A stretch of DNA of 64,000 nucleotides from Takakia lepidozioides (Eukaryota; Streptophyta; Takakiopsida; Takakiales; Takakiaceae), in contig CM060733.1 of NCBI GenBank assembly GCA_030704615.1, positions 52,638,001 through 52,702,000 on the forward strand. Reading direction: 5' to 3'. A program made the position numbers and the translations under genes. The notes beneath the pieces were generated by a model. The model was not told where the DNA came from. It did no database searches and was given only the letters and a program-made list of their open reading frames with translations. Each line of letters opens with the position of its first letter. Within the stretch, counting starts at the first letter, position 1. This document shows positions 35,497-45,984 of the stretch, piece after piece.

Positions 35497-35655
35497 CTCC
35501 CGAAGGAAGCGTAAATTAGGTGTCTCTTTACCCCGAAGGGTTACTGCCTTCCTTCCGCTAGGAAGGTGGACACCTTTGTGACACCAAGGGTGGATTGAAC
35601 CCACAACCACTTCCGAGGTGGTATGTGCCCATTACCACTGGGCTACAACTTGGTT
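35497..35655 (-). repeat. tRNA-like dispersed repeat, copy 2
   Basis: Body (GGTGTCTCTTTACC ... GGTGGACACCTTTGTGACACC) followed by the tRNA-like part, whose minus strand has A box TAGCCCAGTGG and B box GGTTCAATCC. Related to the copies at 566-720 and 35757-35870. Confidence 0.55.
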
Positions 35656-35756
35656 TGTCCAGAGTTCTCCTAAAAGTTAGTGGCTTCCGACAGAGGCAGA
35701 CATGGACTGTAGGGTGCTCCGTCATCTGTGACATCATGTGGCTCAAAGTATGAGCG

Positions 35757-35870
35757 TAACTTATGGTGTCTCTTCACCACAAGGGCTACTGCCTTCCAGC
35801 TGAAAGGTGGACAGCTTCATGACACACCAGTGGTTTGAACCCACAACCACATCCAACATGGTTGAATGAA
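35757..35870 (-). repeat. tRNA-like dispersed repeat, copy 3 (truncated)
   Basis: Body GGTGTCTCTTCACCACAAGG followed by GGTTTGAACCCACAACCACA, the B-box end, then truncated before the A box. It has the same part order as copy 2, 100 bp away. Confidence 0.5.
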
Positions 35871-36378
35871 CTTGCTTTGACATATTAGAATGGTACCTTT
35901 GGATTGCTTTGGAAGAGGGTGTTCAAAGGGGTCATTAAAGAATGTTATTGAGTTGCAAACCAGCTCAATTTGGACGGTATCCAATGAATGATCTATTTAC
36001 TGTGACCTTATTTATTTGAACCTCTGCTAAGTAATCTATTCTTCGAATATTGCTCTGGCGTAGGGGCTGTGGAGCATAAATTGTCTGTTGGTTCACTCAA
36101 CAAACAAGCCTCTGAGAAGGAAGAGGTGAGGTTATAGTTGAATCAATGCTTCGCTTTTTATTCTTATTTCAATTTTCAATTTTTGTTGATAGGCGTTCTT
36201 GTTACGAAAGTGTTCTCACGCTTTTGGCAGGAAAAAGTAGAGATCTTTATTATCGCTTATAGTGTAGATGCATGTTCAATTTAGGCAGTTTAGTGCAGTA
36301 TGGACGCCTTGTCTTCGTTCGTCAAAGTCTTCACTTTGATGGTTGGTGTTTCACTCTAAAATGTGCTAGTATATTTCA

Positions 36379-38239
36379 ATGGCTTATAACGCTCCCATTA
36401 GTTCTTCTGAGATTGTGGAAGCAATTGAACATTTAAACGGATATAAAGCTGGTGGACCTGATGGTATAGTCAACGAGCTTATCAAACACGGTGGCGATCC
36501 CATGATAGAGGCCCTAGTTCTCCTCTTTAACCTTATCTGGAAGACTGAAATGATCCCCTTTCGCTGGCGACAGAGGGTCATTGTCAATCTATACAAGAAG
36601 GGTGACAGAGAAGAACCTGGGAACTACCGTGGCATCACGCTCCTCAATGCTGTTGGCAAGTCATTCTGCAGAGTTATAAGTACTCGTCTCGAGGTTGATC
36701 TGGAGTCTAGAGGTTGTTTCCACAAAGGCCAAGCTGGTTTTCGGCGAAACAGGGGCTGTGTGGATCATATCTTCACTCTAAGCCAGATTATCCAGGGAAG
36801 GAAAAAAGAAGGGAAACCTACTTATGTTTTTTTCCTGGATGTCAAAAAGGCTTATGACACAGTGTGGAGAGATGGCCTATGGTTCCCGCCTCTGGTCTTG
36901 TGGGATCAAGGGAAAGATGTGGAGAGTTGTCCACAACTTGTATGCTCACACCAAAAGCTGTGTCACTGTTAACGGACAGAAGTCCAACTTCTTTGACATG
37001 GACCAAGGTGTAGCTCAAGGATGTACTCTGCTCTTCAATGTTTTCATCAATCAACTCCTCGAGGACGTGGAAAGTGAGGGATTTGGGTTAAGGGTGTTGA
37101 TACCACCATACCAGCCCTTATGTTTGCGGATGACTTCGCAGGCATAGGGGAGACTCCAACCAATCTCCAGGAGTTGATTGATTGCGCGAAGAGATACTTT
37201 GATCTTTGGGGCTAGAGGCTAATGTCAGCAAATGTGCAGTGGTAGCATTCAATGACAGAGGAGAGGGAGGAAGTGATCTTAAGTGGCAGTGGGGTAGCCA
37301 AGAGATCCCGGTCCTCCCTTCCTACACTTACCTGGGTGTTGAGTTTTCCTCCAATTGTAATTGGGATGCACATATCCGGAAAGTTGTTCAAACTGGCAAG
37401 GGCAAAGCTCTGGGGCTCACTACATTTTTCCACTGCAGACGGGTCAACTCTGAGGTTAAGAAAACCATGCTTTGTCGCGTTATTAGACCTGCCTTGGAGT
37501 ACGGATCTGCAATATGGGTTGATAACTCCAACCAGGCTAAGTCTCTAGAATCCATTCAAGTGGGGGTGCTTAAGGAGTGTATGTCAGCATGCTCCAAAAC
37601 AGCCAATGTGGCTGTTCGGGGTGAGTTTGGCATTCCGTCCTTAAGCTCCCGACGAGATGAATTCAAAGTCAGATGGTGGGGTCAGCTGCAACATATGTCC
37701 AACCAGGTATCCTAAGTTAATCGACTCTATATCTTGGAAACAGGACCGCCCTGTCAAACCCCTGGCAGAAGAGAGTAGAAGAGATTCTCAAGGACCTGGA
37801 CCTGGAACCGCAAGTCTTGACCCTGCTGGATAAATCTGACTTAGAGGCTGTAGTGCCCAAAGCCCTGTCTGTTGCCATGAGATTGTCTGATGAAAATGAA
37901 GTTAGGCAGAAAACTTCCCTGAACTTGTTTCCAGTCAGTGACATGGGGGAGGACATCTTGGATGACCTCAAGGGTCTACCCACTCTCGGCACTAGACTGA
38001 AATTTAAACTCAGGGCAGGAAGCCTACCTTTGAACAGCAAACAGAAGCAGAGAGGAAAGGGAGAGTACAAGTGCCCGGTGTGTGGGCAACCTGAAGACAG
38101 TATTCATTTTCTGATACACTGTCCGGGGTTCTCTCACCAAAGAGACGCTCTCTTCAAATCTATCAAGGGAATTGTGCCTGTACCTTTGTTTACCAACTTT
38201 GAAAGTCTCGAGGCTGACCAAAAGCCCAGGCCCTCCTGA
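36379..38239 (+). pseudogene. LINE reverse transcriptase of non-L1 appearance, frameshifted
   Basis: RT blocks in order: LNGYKAGGPDGIVNELIK, NYRGITLLNAVGKSFCRVI, GQAGFRRNRGCVDHIF, VFFLDVKKAYDTVWRDGL, GVAQGCTL and FADDFAG (the catalytic FADD is intact). A C-terminal region follows: SYTYLGVEFSSNCNWDAHI, VIRPALEYGSAIW, and a zinc site CPVCGQPEDSIHFLIHCPGF at about 38077-38136. Frameshifts near 36880, 37090, 37210 and 37715 break it. The NYRGITLL / LEYGSAIW / CPVC-HFLIHC style is closer to RTE, CR1 or jockey-like LINEs than to plant L1 elements; this is my impression without a tree. No endonuclease is seen upstream. Confidence 0.75.
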
Positions 38240-38479
38240 GGCCTAGTTTTTGGGCAAATCACACAGCAGATTGATGCTCGTGAAGGGATTTCTAGAGGAT
38301 ATCTGGAAAACCCGGATTAATTCTATATATGAAGGTAAGTCTTACTACCAACGTCAGCCCCTGACAGAGGTAGGTTCTGTCCCTTTTGTTTCCGCTCAAA
38401 CTGGGCGCGGGGTCAATGGCCACAAGGTACGGCAAACAACGTCTTACGAGTACAATCTAAAATGTGCTCAGTTACAACG

Positions 38480-38733
38480 GAGTATACATGATCTTAGTAG
38501 ATGCATACATGTTTGTGGTTGCAGCATTTCCGATGGGACCATTTCAAATCAAAAGAGTACATGACAATGGAACTGTTGATTTGCAGACCTTGGAACAAGA
38601 ATTCATGGGACGAATTAATATTAACAAGTTAAAAGGCTACCAAGGAATACATGACTTATACGCCAACGAGGAAGATCAAACTGAAGATGAGGAGCGTGAA
38701 ACCGCCAGTGCATACTTCATCACGACACGGTGA
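38480..38733 (+). pseudogene. Gypsy integrase C-terminal fragment
   Basis: The translation contains GPFQIKRVHDNGTVDLQTLE, then MGRININKLKGYQ, the end of a Ty3/gypsy integrase (GPFxIK ... GRVNxxKLKPY). It is isolated, with no RT or core nearby, and lies between the LINE and the FCA-like exons. Confidence 0.65.
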
Positions 38734-39079
38734 ATCGGCATGTACTAAGACAGGTGGCAACACGAATTCAGGGCACCACGACGGCTAGACCACCATTTAT
38801 CTGGAGGACAGCATTACCACCCCGTATACCGCCCGTGGCCAGCACATTATAATCCAGACTTTTGTGATTATCTTCACAATAAAGTCTATGTGCAGAAATT
38901 CATTTTGGATTTTGGAAAGAACCAGGAGTTAACCATTGATGTGTGGACGAGGCGTACTCAATGATTAATACTTGGCGTGCAGTTTATGACATTTTTCGAA
39001 GGTCATGGTTTTTTGTGGGTATTATGATGATTTTGACTCAATGATCGAACTAAGAATAGCCCTTTCACGAGTTGTGCAG

Positions 39080-39830
39080 GCTGTGCTTTTATTAAGTATT
39101 CTCAGAGAGATCAAGCTCAAGCAGCGATTGATGCTTTGAATGGGGTTCACGGTATGCAAGTAAAATCTCTATATTCTGAAGTGGTCGGGGGAACTTTGCT
39201 CATAGACACCCTGTTGGCCTGTTGGGGTTAATTTTTCTTTCTCCTTAATTTCGCTTCGAAGTTATTTTCTTTTGAAAAGGATTGGTGTATTCTTTTGGAA
39301 ACGTTGTCTGATGAGAAATCATAAATCAATTCTTTATCCTCCAGTTATTTATACATATATGCAAATATTATTGTATTTGAGATGTTGATGGTCTGACCTG
39401 TTTAAGTTGAGCAGGGTTGTGACCAGCCATTGGCTGTACGTTTTGCGGATCCCAAACGACCAAAGGGTGGGGATGCTAGGTAGGTATTTGAGGTGTGCAA
39501 AACATTCACGTTTTCGAGACATCTCTTACACGCTATGAAACTTGGCTGGTCTTATTTGTACCTATATTTATATATAGGTCCTATATATATTTAGGACCTA
39601 TATATTTGGACCTATATTCCCCTAAAATTCGATTTTCGTGTACTGCATACAAGAGCCTTGTACTAACGCTCAGTTCTTCTTGCGCCGGTAAGTCAAGGAT
39701 ACTATCAGGCCTCAACAACAGTACGTAGTCCAACCTCCACAACAGCAACAGCAGCAGATGCAACAGATGCAGCAGGCACCGTATGTGCAGATGCCTCCTC
39801 AGCAGCAACCAGGCCTGTAGGTAAAAAGAT
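39080..39830 (+). pseudogene. FCA-like RRM2 and Gln-rich exon fragments
   Basis: Three blocks join in phase: 39080-39159 (GCAFIKYSQRDQAQAAIDAL, RNP1 of an RRM), 39415-39479 (GCDQPLAVRFADPKRPKGGD) and 39709 to about 39820 (PQQQYVVQPPQQQQQQMQQM). Borders are TGCAG|GC, CAA|GTAAAA, GCAG|GG, CTAG|GTAGGT and TCAG|G. The GCDQPL-VRFADPKRPK signature after RNP1 is that of FCA, the plant RNA-binding regulator of 3'-end processing and flowering. No RRM1 or WW domain is found, gypsy sequence lies upstream and LINE sequence downstream, so this is a gene fragment. A continuing gene with diverged exons cannot be excluded. Confidence 0.6.
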
Positions 39831-39950
39831 TCTAAAGCGTTTCATAAAGCTTCAATGATAAAGCTTCAAGTGGATTTTCAACAATACTGTTACAAAACCA
39901 AGAGAATATGTGTTTTCTACTTCCGTTAATTTTTTTGAACTCGTGCAATT

Positions 39951-40930
39951 TTGATCAAGTCAATTGTGCAACTTCACATAATGCAACCCTGGATTTCGAA
40001 TTTCAACCCCTCCAAACCAGTTGGAATGCGAATGCCAGTGTGGATCACTTTAAAAGCAGCCCCAGATGAATTTCGAAGCAGCTCAGCTGAATTAGCAGCC
40101 AGTCTCGGAACGGTGTTGGGGAAGCACCGAGGGAACACATTTAGCGTCGACCAGAAGTTTTGCGTAGCGGTGAAAACAGGGGTCCCCTTCGATTTGACGA
40201 TTGAAGCAATTAACCCTGTGAACGAAGAGTCGACGCTGATTGAGGTAGACTACAATAACCTTCCCATTCGTTGCCGGTTTTGTCTGTCGACAAGATTGTG
40301 TAGCCCTCCATGGTAACCAACGGCAAGGTTCATCTTCGGGAGGCCACTCGGGTAGCAAAGTGGCCAACGGTGGCACGAATCAAGGCCAATCAGGTGGGTT
40401 AGCTCAACCTACCAGTGCTCCGGCACAGAGCAGTGGACGCCAGCAGCCCACCTCAGTCAATGGGCATGGGCATCCCCAACGCCAGCAGGGAGGTGGCTTC
40501 CCAGTCCAGACAGAGGGATTGACCTTTGCCTCCTTCAGGGCAACCGGAGGAGCAAGAGGAACCACACACTCCCACATCTAGGATGAGTTCAGGAGTAAGG
40601 GACGAGGTAGGACAGCACAGGGTGAAGAAACTTGATTGGGAGAGCTGGGAAGGCCAGGGAGCGGCAGCGGGGATATGAATCCTCTCCAAGCACAGAGGAA
40701 TTTGATGACATTAATGAATTTTACTCGGCCAAGAACAACTGGAACTCACGGAGACAAACAGAACAAAGGTATGAGACAATGGTAGGCACTACCACAGCAG
40801 ATGGAGGGAGTCTCCAAGCCCGAGAGCTACGTCGGAGCCTGGATTCACATTTGGAGAGGGGAGGCCTCCAAACCAGTCCTCGAGGTACCTTCCCGATAAC
40901 AGACATCGGAGGTACAGGGGAGCTAAGATT
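39951..40930 (+). pseudogene. LINE ORF1 fragment (DUF4283/zinc-knuckle type)
   Basis: 39951-40316 encodes MQPWISNFNPSKPVGMRMPV, then GTVLGKHRGNTFSVDQKFCV and NLPIRCRFCLST, the post-DUF4283 region of plant LINE ORF1. Frames at 40360-40581 and 40632-40930 continue with Gln/Gly-rich then charged sequence. Frame changes near 40310 and 40600 break the product. It is a different family from the ORF1 at 26296. Confidence 0.65.
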
Positions 40931-41241
40931 CAATTTATTATTTATTGGTATGAATCAATTTATTTCTAATCCGACTCTTTAAATTTGTGATTATAAAATC
41001 ACCCAAACTACCCTAGCATTCGAAAACCATGTTACAAATCTAAATCACCACACTTGTCCTGCACAACAAACAACAACAAAACCTCACCAACGGCCAACTC
41101 CACACCCATTGCACAAAACACCACAATAACAAACCCCGTCTCTAGAGCTAACCCTTGGCATAAATGTAAGAGGGGGGGTGTGGACAAAATCTATCCCTAT
41201 TTTGTGGTTGAGTTGGCCCTCCTTTAAAAGATTGTCTAAAC

Positions 41242-41993
41242 GAGTGTTGGGCGGGTATTACTTTTTCTAATACCAGCCGGGTGCGGGTATTGAAAAGAAA
41301 TTAATTTGCAATACCAGCCGGTTCCATAGTATTGAAAGATTCCCTTAATTTTAATACCCGTCGGTTCTCAATAGTAGTATGATTTTCGATTTGAGGACGG
41401 GTATCAATAGGATGGGTATTCCAATCTAATACCAGCCGGTTATCTCCCCCGGTATAAATAATACAAAAAAAAAACCACTAAATCATTAATATGCATTGAC
41501 TTTAGAAAATTTCAGTTGATTTCACAAAAAAATTAATTATTATGTTGCAAAATTTAGTCTTTGCATTACATAATAACAACGTTGCAGATTTTAGTATCCA
41601 AATTGAAGCAAGCTTAGTGAAAAGAAGATTGATTGCAACCACATAAGACACCCTACATGTGCTAAGAAAAATAAAGAATAGGGGTGGGCCCGCCCTACAT
41701 GTGGTAAGAAATGAAACATAGTGGCGGGTCCTTGGGGCTGGACATGCCCTCCCTGACCTTTGCACCCTCTTACCCTGACCCCTGACATATTGTGCACCCA
41801 GCCAATATACTATTCATACCATGGTATAGTCCTTGTTTTTGCCCATAATACGGGTATGCACCCGGGTATTGCCTTGGCAATACCAGCCGGTCCGGTTATC
41901 AACCATAGTATTGGAATTGCCAATACCAGCTGGGTCGGTTATTCAATACCCTTGTCGATACCCGGCCAGACCCTATATACCAATCCAACACTG
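41242..41993. mobile_element. Complete hAT-type MITE, copy B, with 8-bp target-site duplication
   Basis: GTCTAAAC flanks both sides (41234-41241 and 41994-42001), an 8-bp duplication as made by hAT transposases. The terminal inverted repeats are GAGTGTTGG and, reversed, CAGTGTTGG. The interior is rich in GGGTATT / AATACCAGCC words in both orientations and has no coding capacity. The length is 752 bp. It is the same family as 1-544. Confidence 0.85.
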
Positions 41994-42001
41994 GTCTAAA
42001 C

Positions 42002-42690
42002 TACCATGATGGCTCTCCTAGACTAATTTGGGGCCGCAGACCACAAATTTGACATAAAATTTGCCAAAAAAAAAGTACCTATACCTCCAAAATAAGTAGA
42101 CCAGAAAAATGGGCACCCCTAGGTGAGACGAGGAATAACAAACACATCCAAGTTGTCACCTTTCCTTTCTCCCACATGAACGCGTCAACACAAGACACAC
42201 ACAAACTCAGACAAAAAGTCAAATTGACCGATCCCAGTAGTACAGTCCCCAAAATGAAAACCAGACAGTAAAACACTTGACCCTTTATCCTTATCGGGCG
42301 TACATTTCTCTTCAAAGTTGGGCGCTTCAGTCGACGACCCCTGGCAGCAGCCTTCCATCCGCACATGGCTAAGATGGAGTTGCCCAAGATACGTGGCACC
42401 AGTCCTACCTATCATGAACACGGATATCAAACCGTTATCAACCAAATGTCACACAGCTATCAATCGAAAAGACCAGAAAGAACCCTGGTCGGCGACCCCT
42501 AAGCCGGTCCTGAAACCATGCATCCCACCGGTACCGGAACTCAAAACCACTTCTGCATGTAAATAATATCAGGCACTGTAGTGGGCAATTTTTGACTTTT
42601 TTTGGGACATAAGATTCTACCCCTATGGAAGAAGACCCTCAACTGAGCAGATATTCCAAGTTTGTTCATGGAATAGTCAAAGATTCTATA
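42002..42690. other. No gene seen
   Basis: Short overlapping frames occur on both strands (42079-42566), but no conserved motif is recognised. Confidence 0.45.
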
Positions 42691-42697
42691 CTGAGAA

Positions 42698-42892
42698 CTA
42701 GGTGATATCTCTCTTTATACTTCCGTGACACCTAAGTGATACTTGGGAGTATGCAATTCCGTTGCAATGTGCCAAAGCCATGACCAATGGGCTATGGCTT
42801 CCCATGACCAAGATGTCAGGACACTCTCTTTGAACTTCCTTGCATATCGTACTCTTTATATCTCCTTGCTTCAACCAGTCTTCAAATTCCAA
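42698..42892 (-). pseudogene. Possible universal stress protein C-terminal fragment
   Basis: The minus frame has GDIKSTICKEVQRECPDILVMGSH, close to the GD-x-I-C-x8-PDLLV-x-GSHG motif of plant USP-domain proteins, followed by a diverged part with HGSIKRDI. The central glycine-rich nucleotide loop is disturbed. It abuts a PPR fragment with a few bases of overlap. Confidence 0.35.
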
Positions 42893-43136
42893 CTGTCTTT
42901 AAAGAAAACCCACACATGAGAAAAGTATTGTGTCCAGCTCTCTTGTTCACAGCATTTGCGACACCTACGAGGGTTAAACTGATGTTTTCATTCAATGTAC
43001 TAACACCCAGACCATGGACCTTTTTCCCCTTTTCCAGAGCTCCCAGGCTTAATGCACACGCATTGCAAACACAAACAAATGTGATGTGGTTGGGCGTTAC
43101 CCCTTTGCGCATCATTTGCTCAAAGGTCTCCTCCAT
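42882..43136 (-). pseudogene. PPR protein fragment
   Basis: The minus frame reads FEQMMRKGVTPNHITFVCVC, then NACALSLGALEKGKKVHGLG, a pentatricopeptide motif pair of plant PLS-type PPR proteins (organelle RNA editing or processing). One repeat carries an extra residue (ACA-LSLGALE), and the sequence degenerates after NENISLTLVGVANAVNK. No start, further repeats or E/DYW domain are present. Confidence 0.65.
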
Positions 43137-43466
43137 CCCGCACCCTTGCTGTGCATATCCACTTCCATCAAGGTAATATCTACTAGGGCTTCGCGTTGCT
43201 CCGCACTACTAGCGACGACTTCTGATAAGGACGTCCGGACGGACGGGCCATACTCGGGGATCATGAGAGAGAGTACGGATCATGTAGCCTGCCAAAATGT
43301 TGGTGACACAGTTCCGATTGGTGGGGGAGGGGTGGGGGGAAGTTGGAGGGGTTTTCCATGGGTCGTCTTGGTACAACAAGTAGATTTGGACTATGATAAA
43401 TCAGTATTTTTTTATTATCCGTTGTGAGCATGCATTGGGACAAAATATAGACTTTTTGTAAAAACA

Positions 43467-43665
43467 TTAACCACCCATGGTAAAAGGGTCCCAAAACCTA
43501 TAGTGTAGAATCTTATGGTCTTCGAGGTTCAACGTCCGTGGCGATCGGACCGTGGTGGAAGATACCCGCTGTAAGTGTCAACTAACTATCAAGCGGATAT
43601 GACACAAGTATTGCACGAATATCACCACAATGTCAGTTTTGGGACCCTCTTACCATGGGCAGTAA
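43467..43665. mobile_element. Small MITE-like element with 30-bp inverted ends
   Basis: Left end TTAACCACCCATGGTAAAAG and right end CTTACCATGGGCAGTAA are inverted and extend inward through GGGTCCCAAAAC / GTTTTGGGACCC. The length is about 199 bp and it is non-coding. The terminal TTA/TAA could be part of a PIF/Harbinger- or Tc1-type target site; I cannot decide. Confidence 0.6.
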
Positions 43666-43943
43666 TTTTTTATACCCAAGTACCACATAAGTGTAAAGAT
43701 TCAGAAGTGTCAACATAATATCAAAGGTATCACCCAAATACAAGATGGGTATCACATGGGTATCACTTAGTTCCGACTACAGTTCAAGTTGAGGCCTCCT
43801 TCATCCCGTTTTGGACAACACTGGTCCAGGTGATTTTCCAACCTGCATATCCAGTGGCGCGACATGGAGTTCACCAAGGGTGATAGGGGCCTTGAGCATG
43901 GTTTTGTCCGCTGTGGATAGGCGGTCGGATACATAGCTCAATG

Positions 43944-45240
43944 CTACTGCCTCCTCCTCAGTGGCTGGTGATGATGGCCGGGCAGTGTAGAGTCGCCCAT
44001 AGAAGTCTTGGCATATTTGCTCAAGGGCTGGTTGACGTGTGTGTACCTGGCCACTAGCGTCCTCGAGTTCGGTAATGTGGGAGGCGTTGAGCGTTCGCGG
44101 TTGGCTTTAAAAAACTCTTTGGAACACTGATCCCCAACTTCCTTCCACCTGAGTCGACTTCGCATCTTCTGGCCGGTTGCTTTCCGTTTCTCGAACACCT
44201 GCAACTGGTCTAAAAGGGAGCGACTCGGTTTTGGATGTCGGGATCCCCAGGTGCCCCTTGCAAGGCCGTGGTGGCCTCTTCCAGTTGGCCGCGCAGGAGC
44301 TCCACTTCTTGTCTGTGTTCTGCAGCACGGCGGATGTAGAACTTCACGCAGCGCCGAATTTTACCAAAGAACGGAACCGTGGGGTGTGAGCTCCAGATTA
44401 ACCTAATTTTGGACACGACCTCCGGGTCTTTTAGATAGGCCGAGCTCATAACATAATGGGATTGACGCTTGGCCTCCTGCTCTAACCACACCTGCCTCCA
44501 CACGGGCAGATGGTCCGAATGAGAACTATTACCGAAGATCCTGTAGTTCGTGCTGGTCGTGGTTACTCCTGATTCTATAAATGTGCATGTTCGGTCCAGC
44601 CGGACGAGGATCCGTGTCCCGTCCCGTCGTCTGCTATCCCAACTGAAACGGATGCGGTTTGACGGGGGGAACGGGTCTTCAACCTGAAGTGCACACTTAA
44701 GTTCGCCAAAAATGCGCTTCTCTTCGTCTCACATACTGGATTCCTTGAGGTTGGACTTGTCGGATGCCTTCTCAACGAAGCTCCAGTCCCCCGAAAGGAT
44801 CCAGCGACAGTCGTGCGGCAGAGTGCTAAAAGTTCTCTCCAAATCACACACCTTTTGGCCGAGCTATGAGGGGCATATATGTTCAATACAGCCACATCTC
44901 TTCCTGGCATGCCTTGAAATCGCACCCACTGTGCACATCCACCGTTGGTGTGGCCTGCCGAGCTGATCACATGTAGTAAACGGGGAGCCACCCACATACA
45001 GATCCCACCGCTTCCAGCCCCATTAGCATCGAGCTCGATCGTTGTTGTAGGCTACAGCTGCCTCCTGGGCAAAGAAGCCGGCTCCCTGCCGCATTAAATT
45101 CTGAATGCCTTGTAATCTTGTTCCTCGTAACTTCAACTCCTGGAAGCATATGATGTCTGTGCTGGCTAAGTAATTCCGGTAATAGTTGCGCACTATGTTA
45201 GTGTTGTCAGGGTCGTTAAGAGTTAAGACCCTGTACATTT
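43944..45240 (-). pseudogene. LINE ORF2: endonuclease and linker, frameshifted
   Basis: On the minus strand: YRVLTLN then ASTDIICFQELKLRG (APE endonuclease start with QE), GSGGICMWVAPRLLHV, VAVLNIYAPHSSAKR, WILSGDWSFVEKASDKS (normally GDWNFVE), then a linker with LRWKEVGDQCSKEFFKANRE, the W-x-x-x-GD-x-x-S-K-x-F-F motif that precedes the RT. The RT itself is missing, since the sequence ends near 43850. Frame breaks occur near 44990, 44840, 44740 and 44205. Confidence 0.75.
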
Positions 45241-45259
45241 TGCGTGATAACTGCTATCT

Positions 45260-45927
45260 TCATACAAAGGATGTGGGGTTGGGGGCCTGTCCAGGCTGGA
45301 ATTCGGCTTGGTTCGTCACTGCAGGTGCCCTTGACGAGCAGTTGTGCTTGTGAAGACTGATCCGGCGTTCCCTCCTTTGGGATTCTACCCCAAGGAACTG
45401 CTCTCGACCGGGTGATTGTGCTGCTGTGTCGTGGGTTCGCCGGCCTGCTTGAGTAGCTCCGGCATTCTTCTTACCGATGGTGGCATTCGAAAGGCGAGGA
45501 CGCAGGGGAGAGCTTGGGAGGGTAGTTTCTACCCCCTGCTCTCTCAGCCATTCCCGCAAAACTGGGGCTAATTCGCTGGAATCCGCTGCCTATTCCTTCC
45601 TCTCGGGCTGTTCATGTAAAAGTTCCCATCCTTGCTCAGGCTGAGTGTACCTGACCCTTCCAAAGACGCTGATACCTCGCCTGTGGATTGGGGGGTAGTA
45701 TGGGATGCCTTGTTCAGGTCCAAGTGCGACCAAATGCCCTCATTTCCTCCATCTGTCATCCTAATGTAGTCTTGTGAGTCAATCTCTCCCTCTTCGCGGT
45801 GTTCAGTCCCTTGACGGGGCTGATCTTGGGCAGTGCTAGCGCACGTTACTTGTCTCTGAGAATGTGCTCCCATCCTTGCAATGGTATGAGCCGCACTGTC
45901 TGTGCGGATGAGGCTAGGAGAAGGCAT
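45260..45927 (-). pseudogene. LINE ORF1 C-terminal part
   Basis: Two minus frames, 45927-45568 (EEGEIDSQDYIRMTDGG) and 45559-45260 (LREWLREQGVETTLPSSPLR), are hydrophilic and Ser/Arg/Gln-rich. They sit directly upstream of the endonuclease at 45240 with the spacing expected for ORF1-ORF2 of one LINE. No RNA-binding domain is left. Confidence 0.5.
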
Positions 45928-45984
45928 ATTCAGTTAAAATTCTTGTCCCTGCACCTACTGTATAACACAATGTACCAAATCTAA

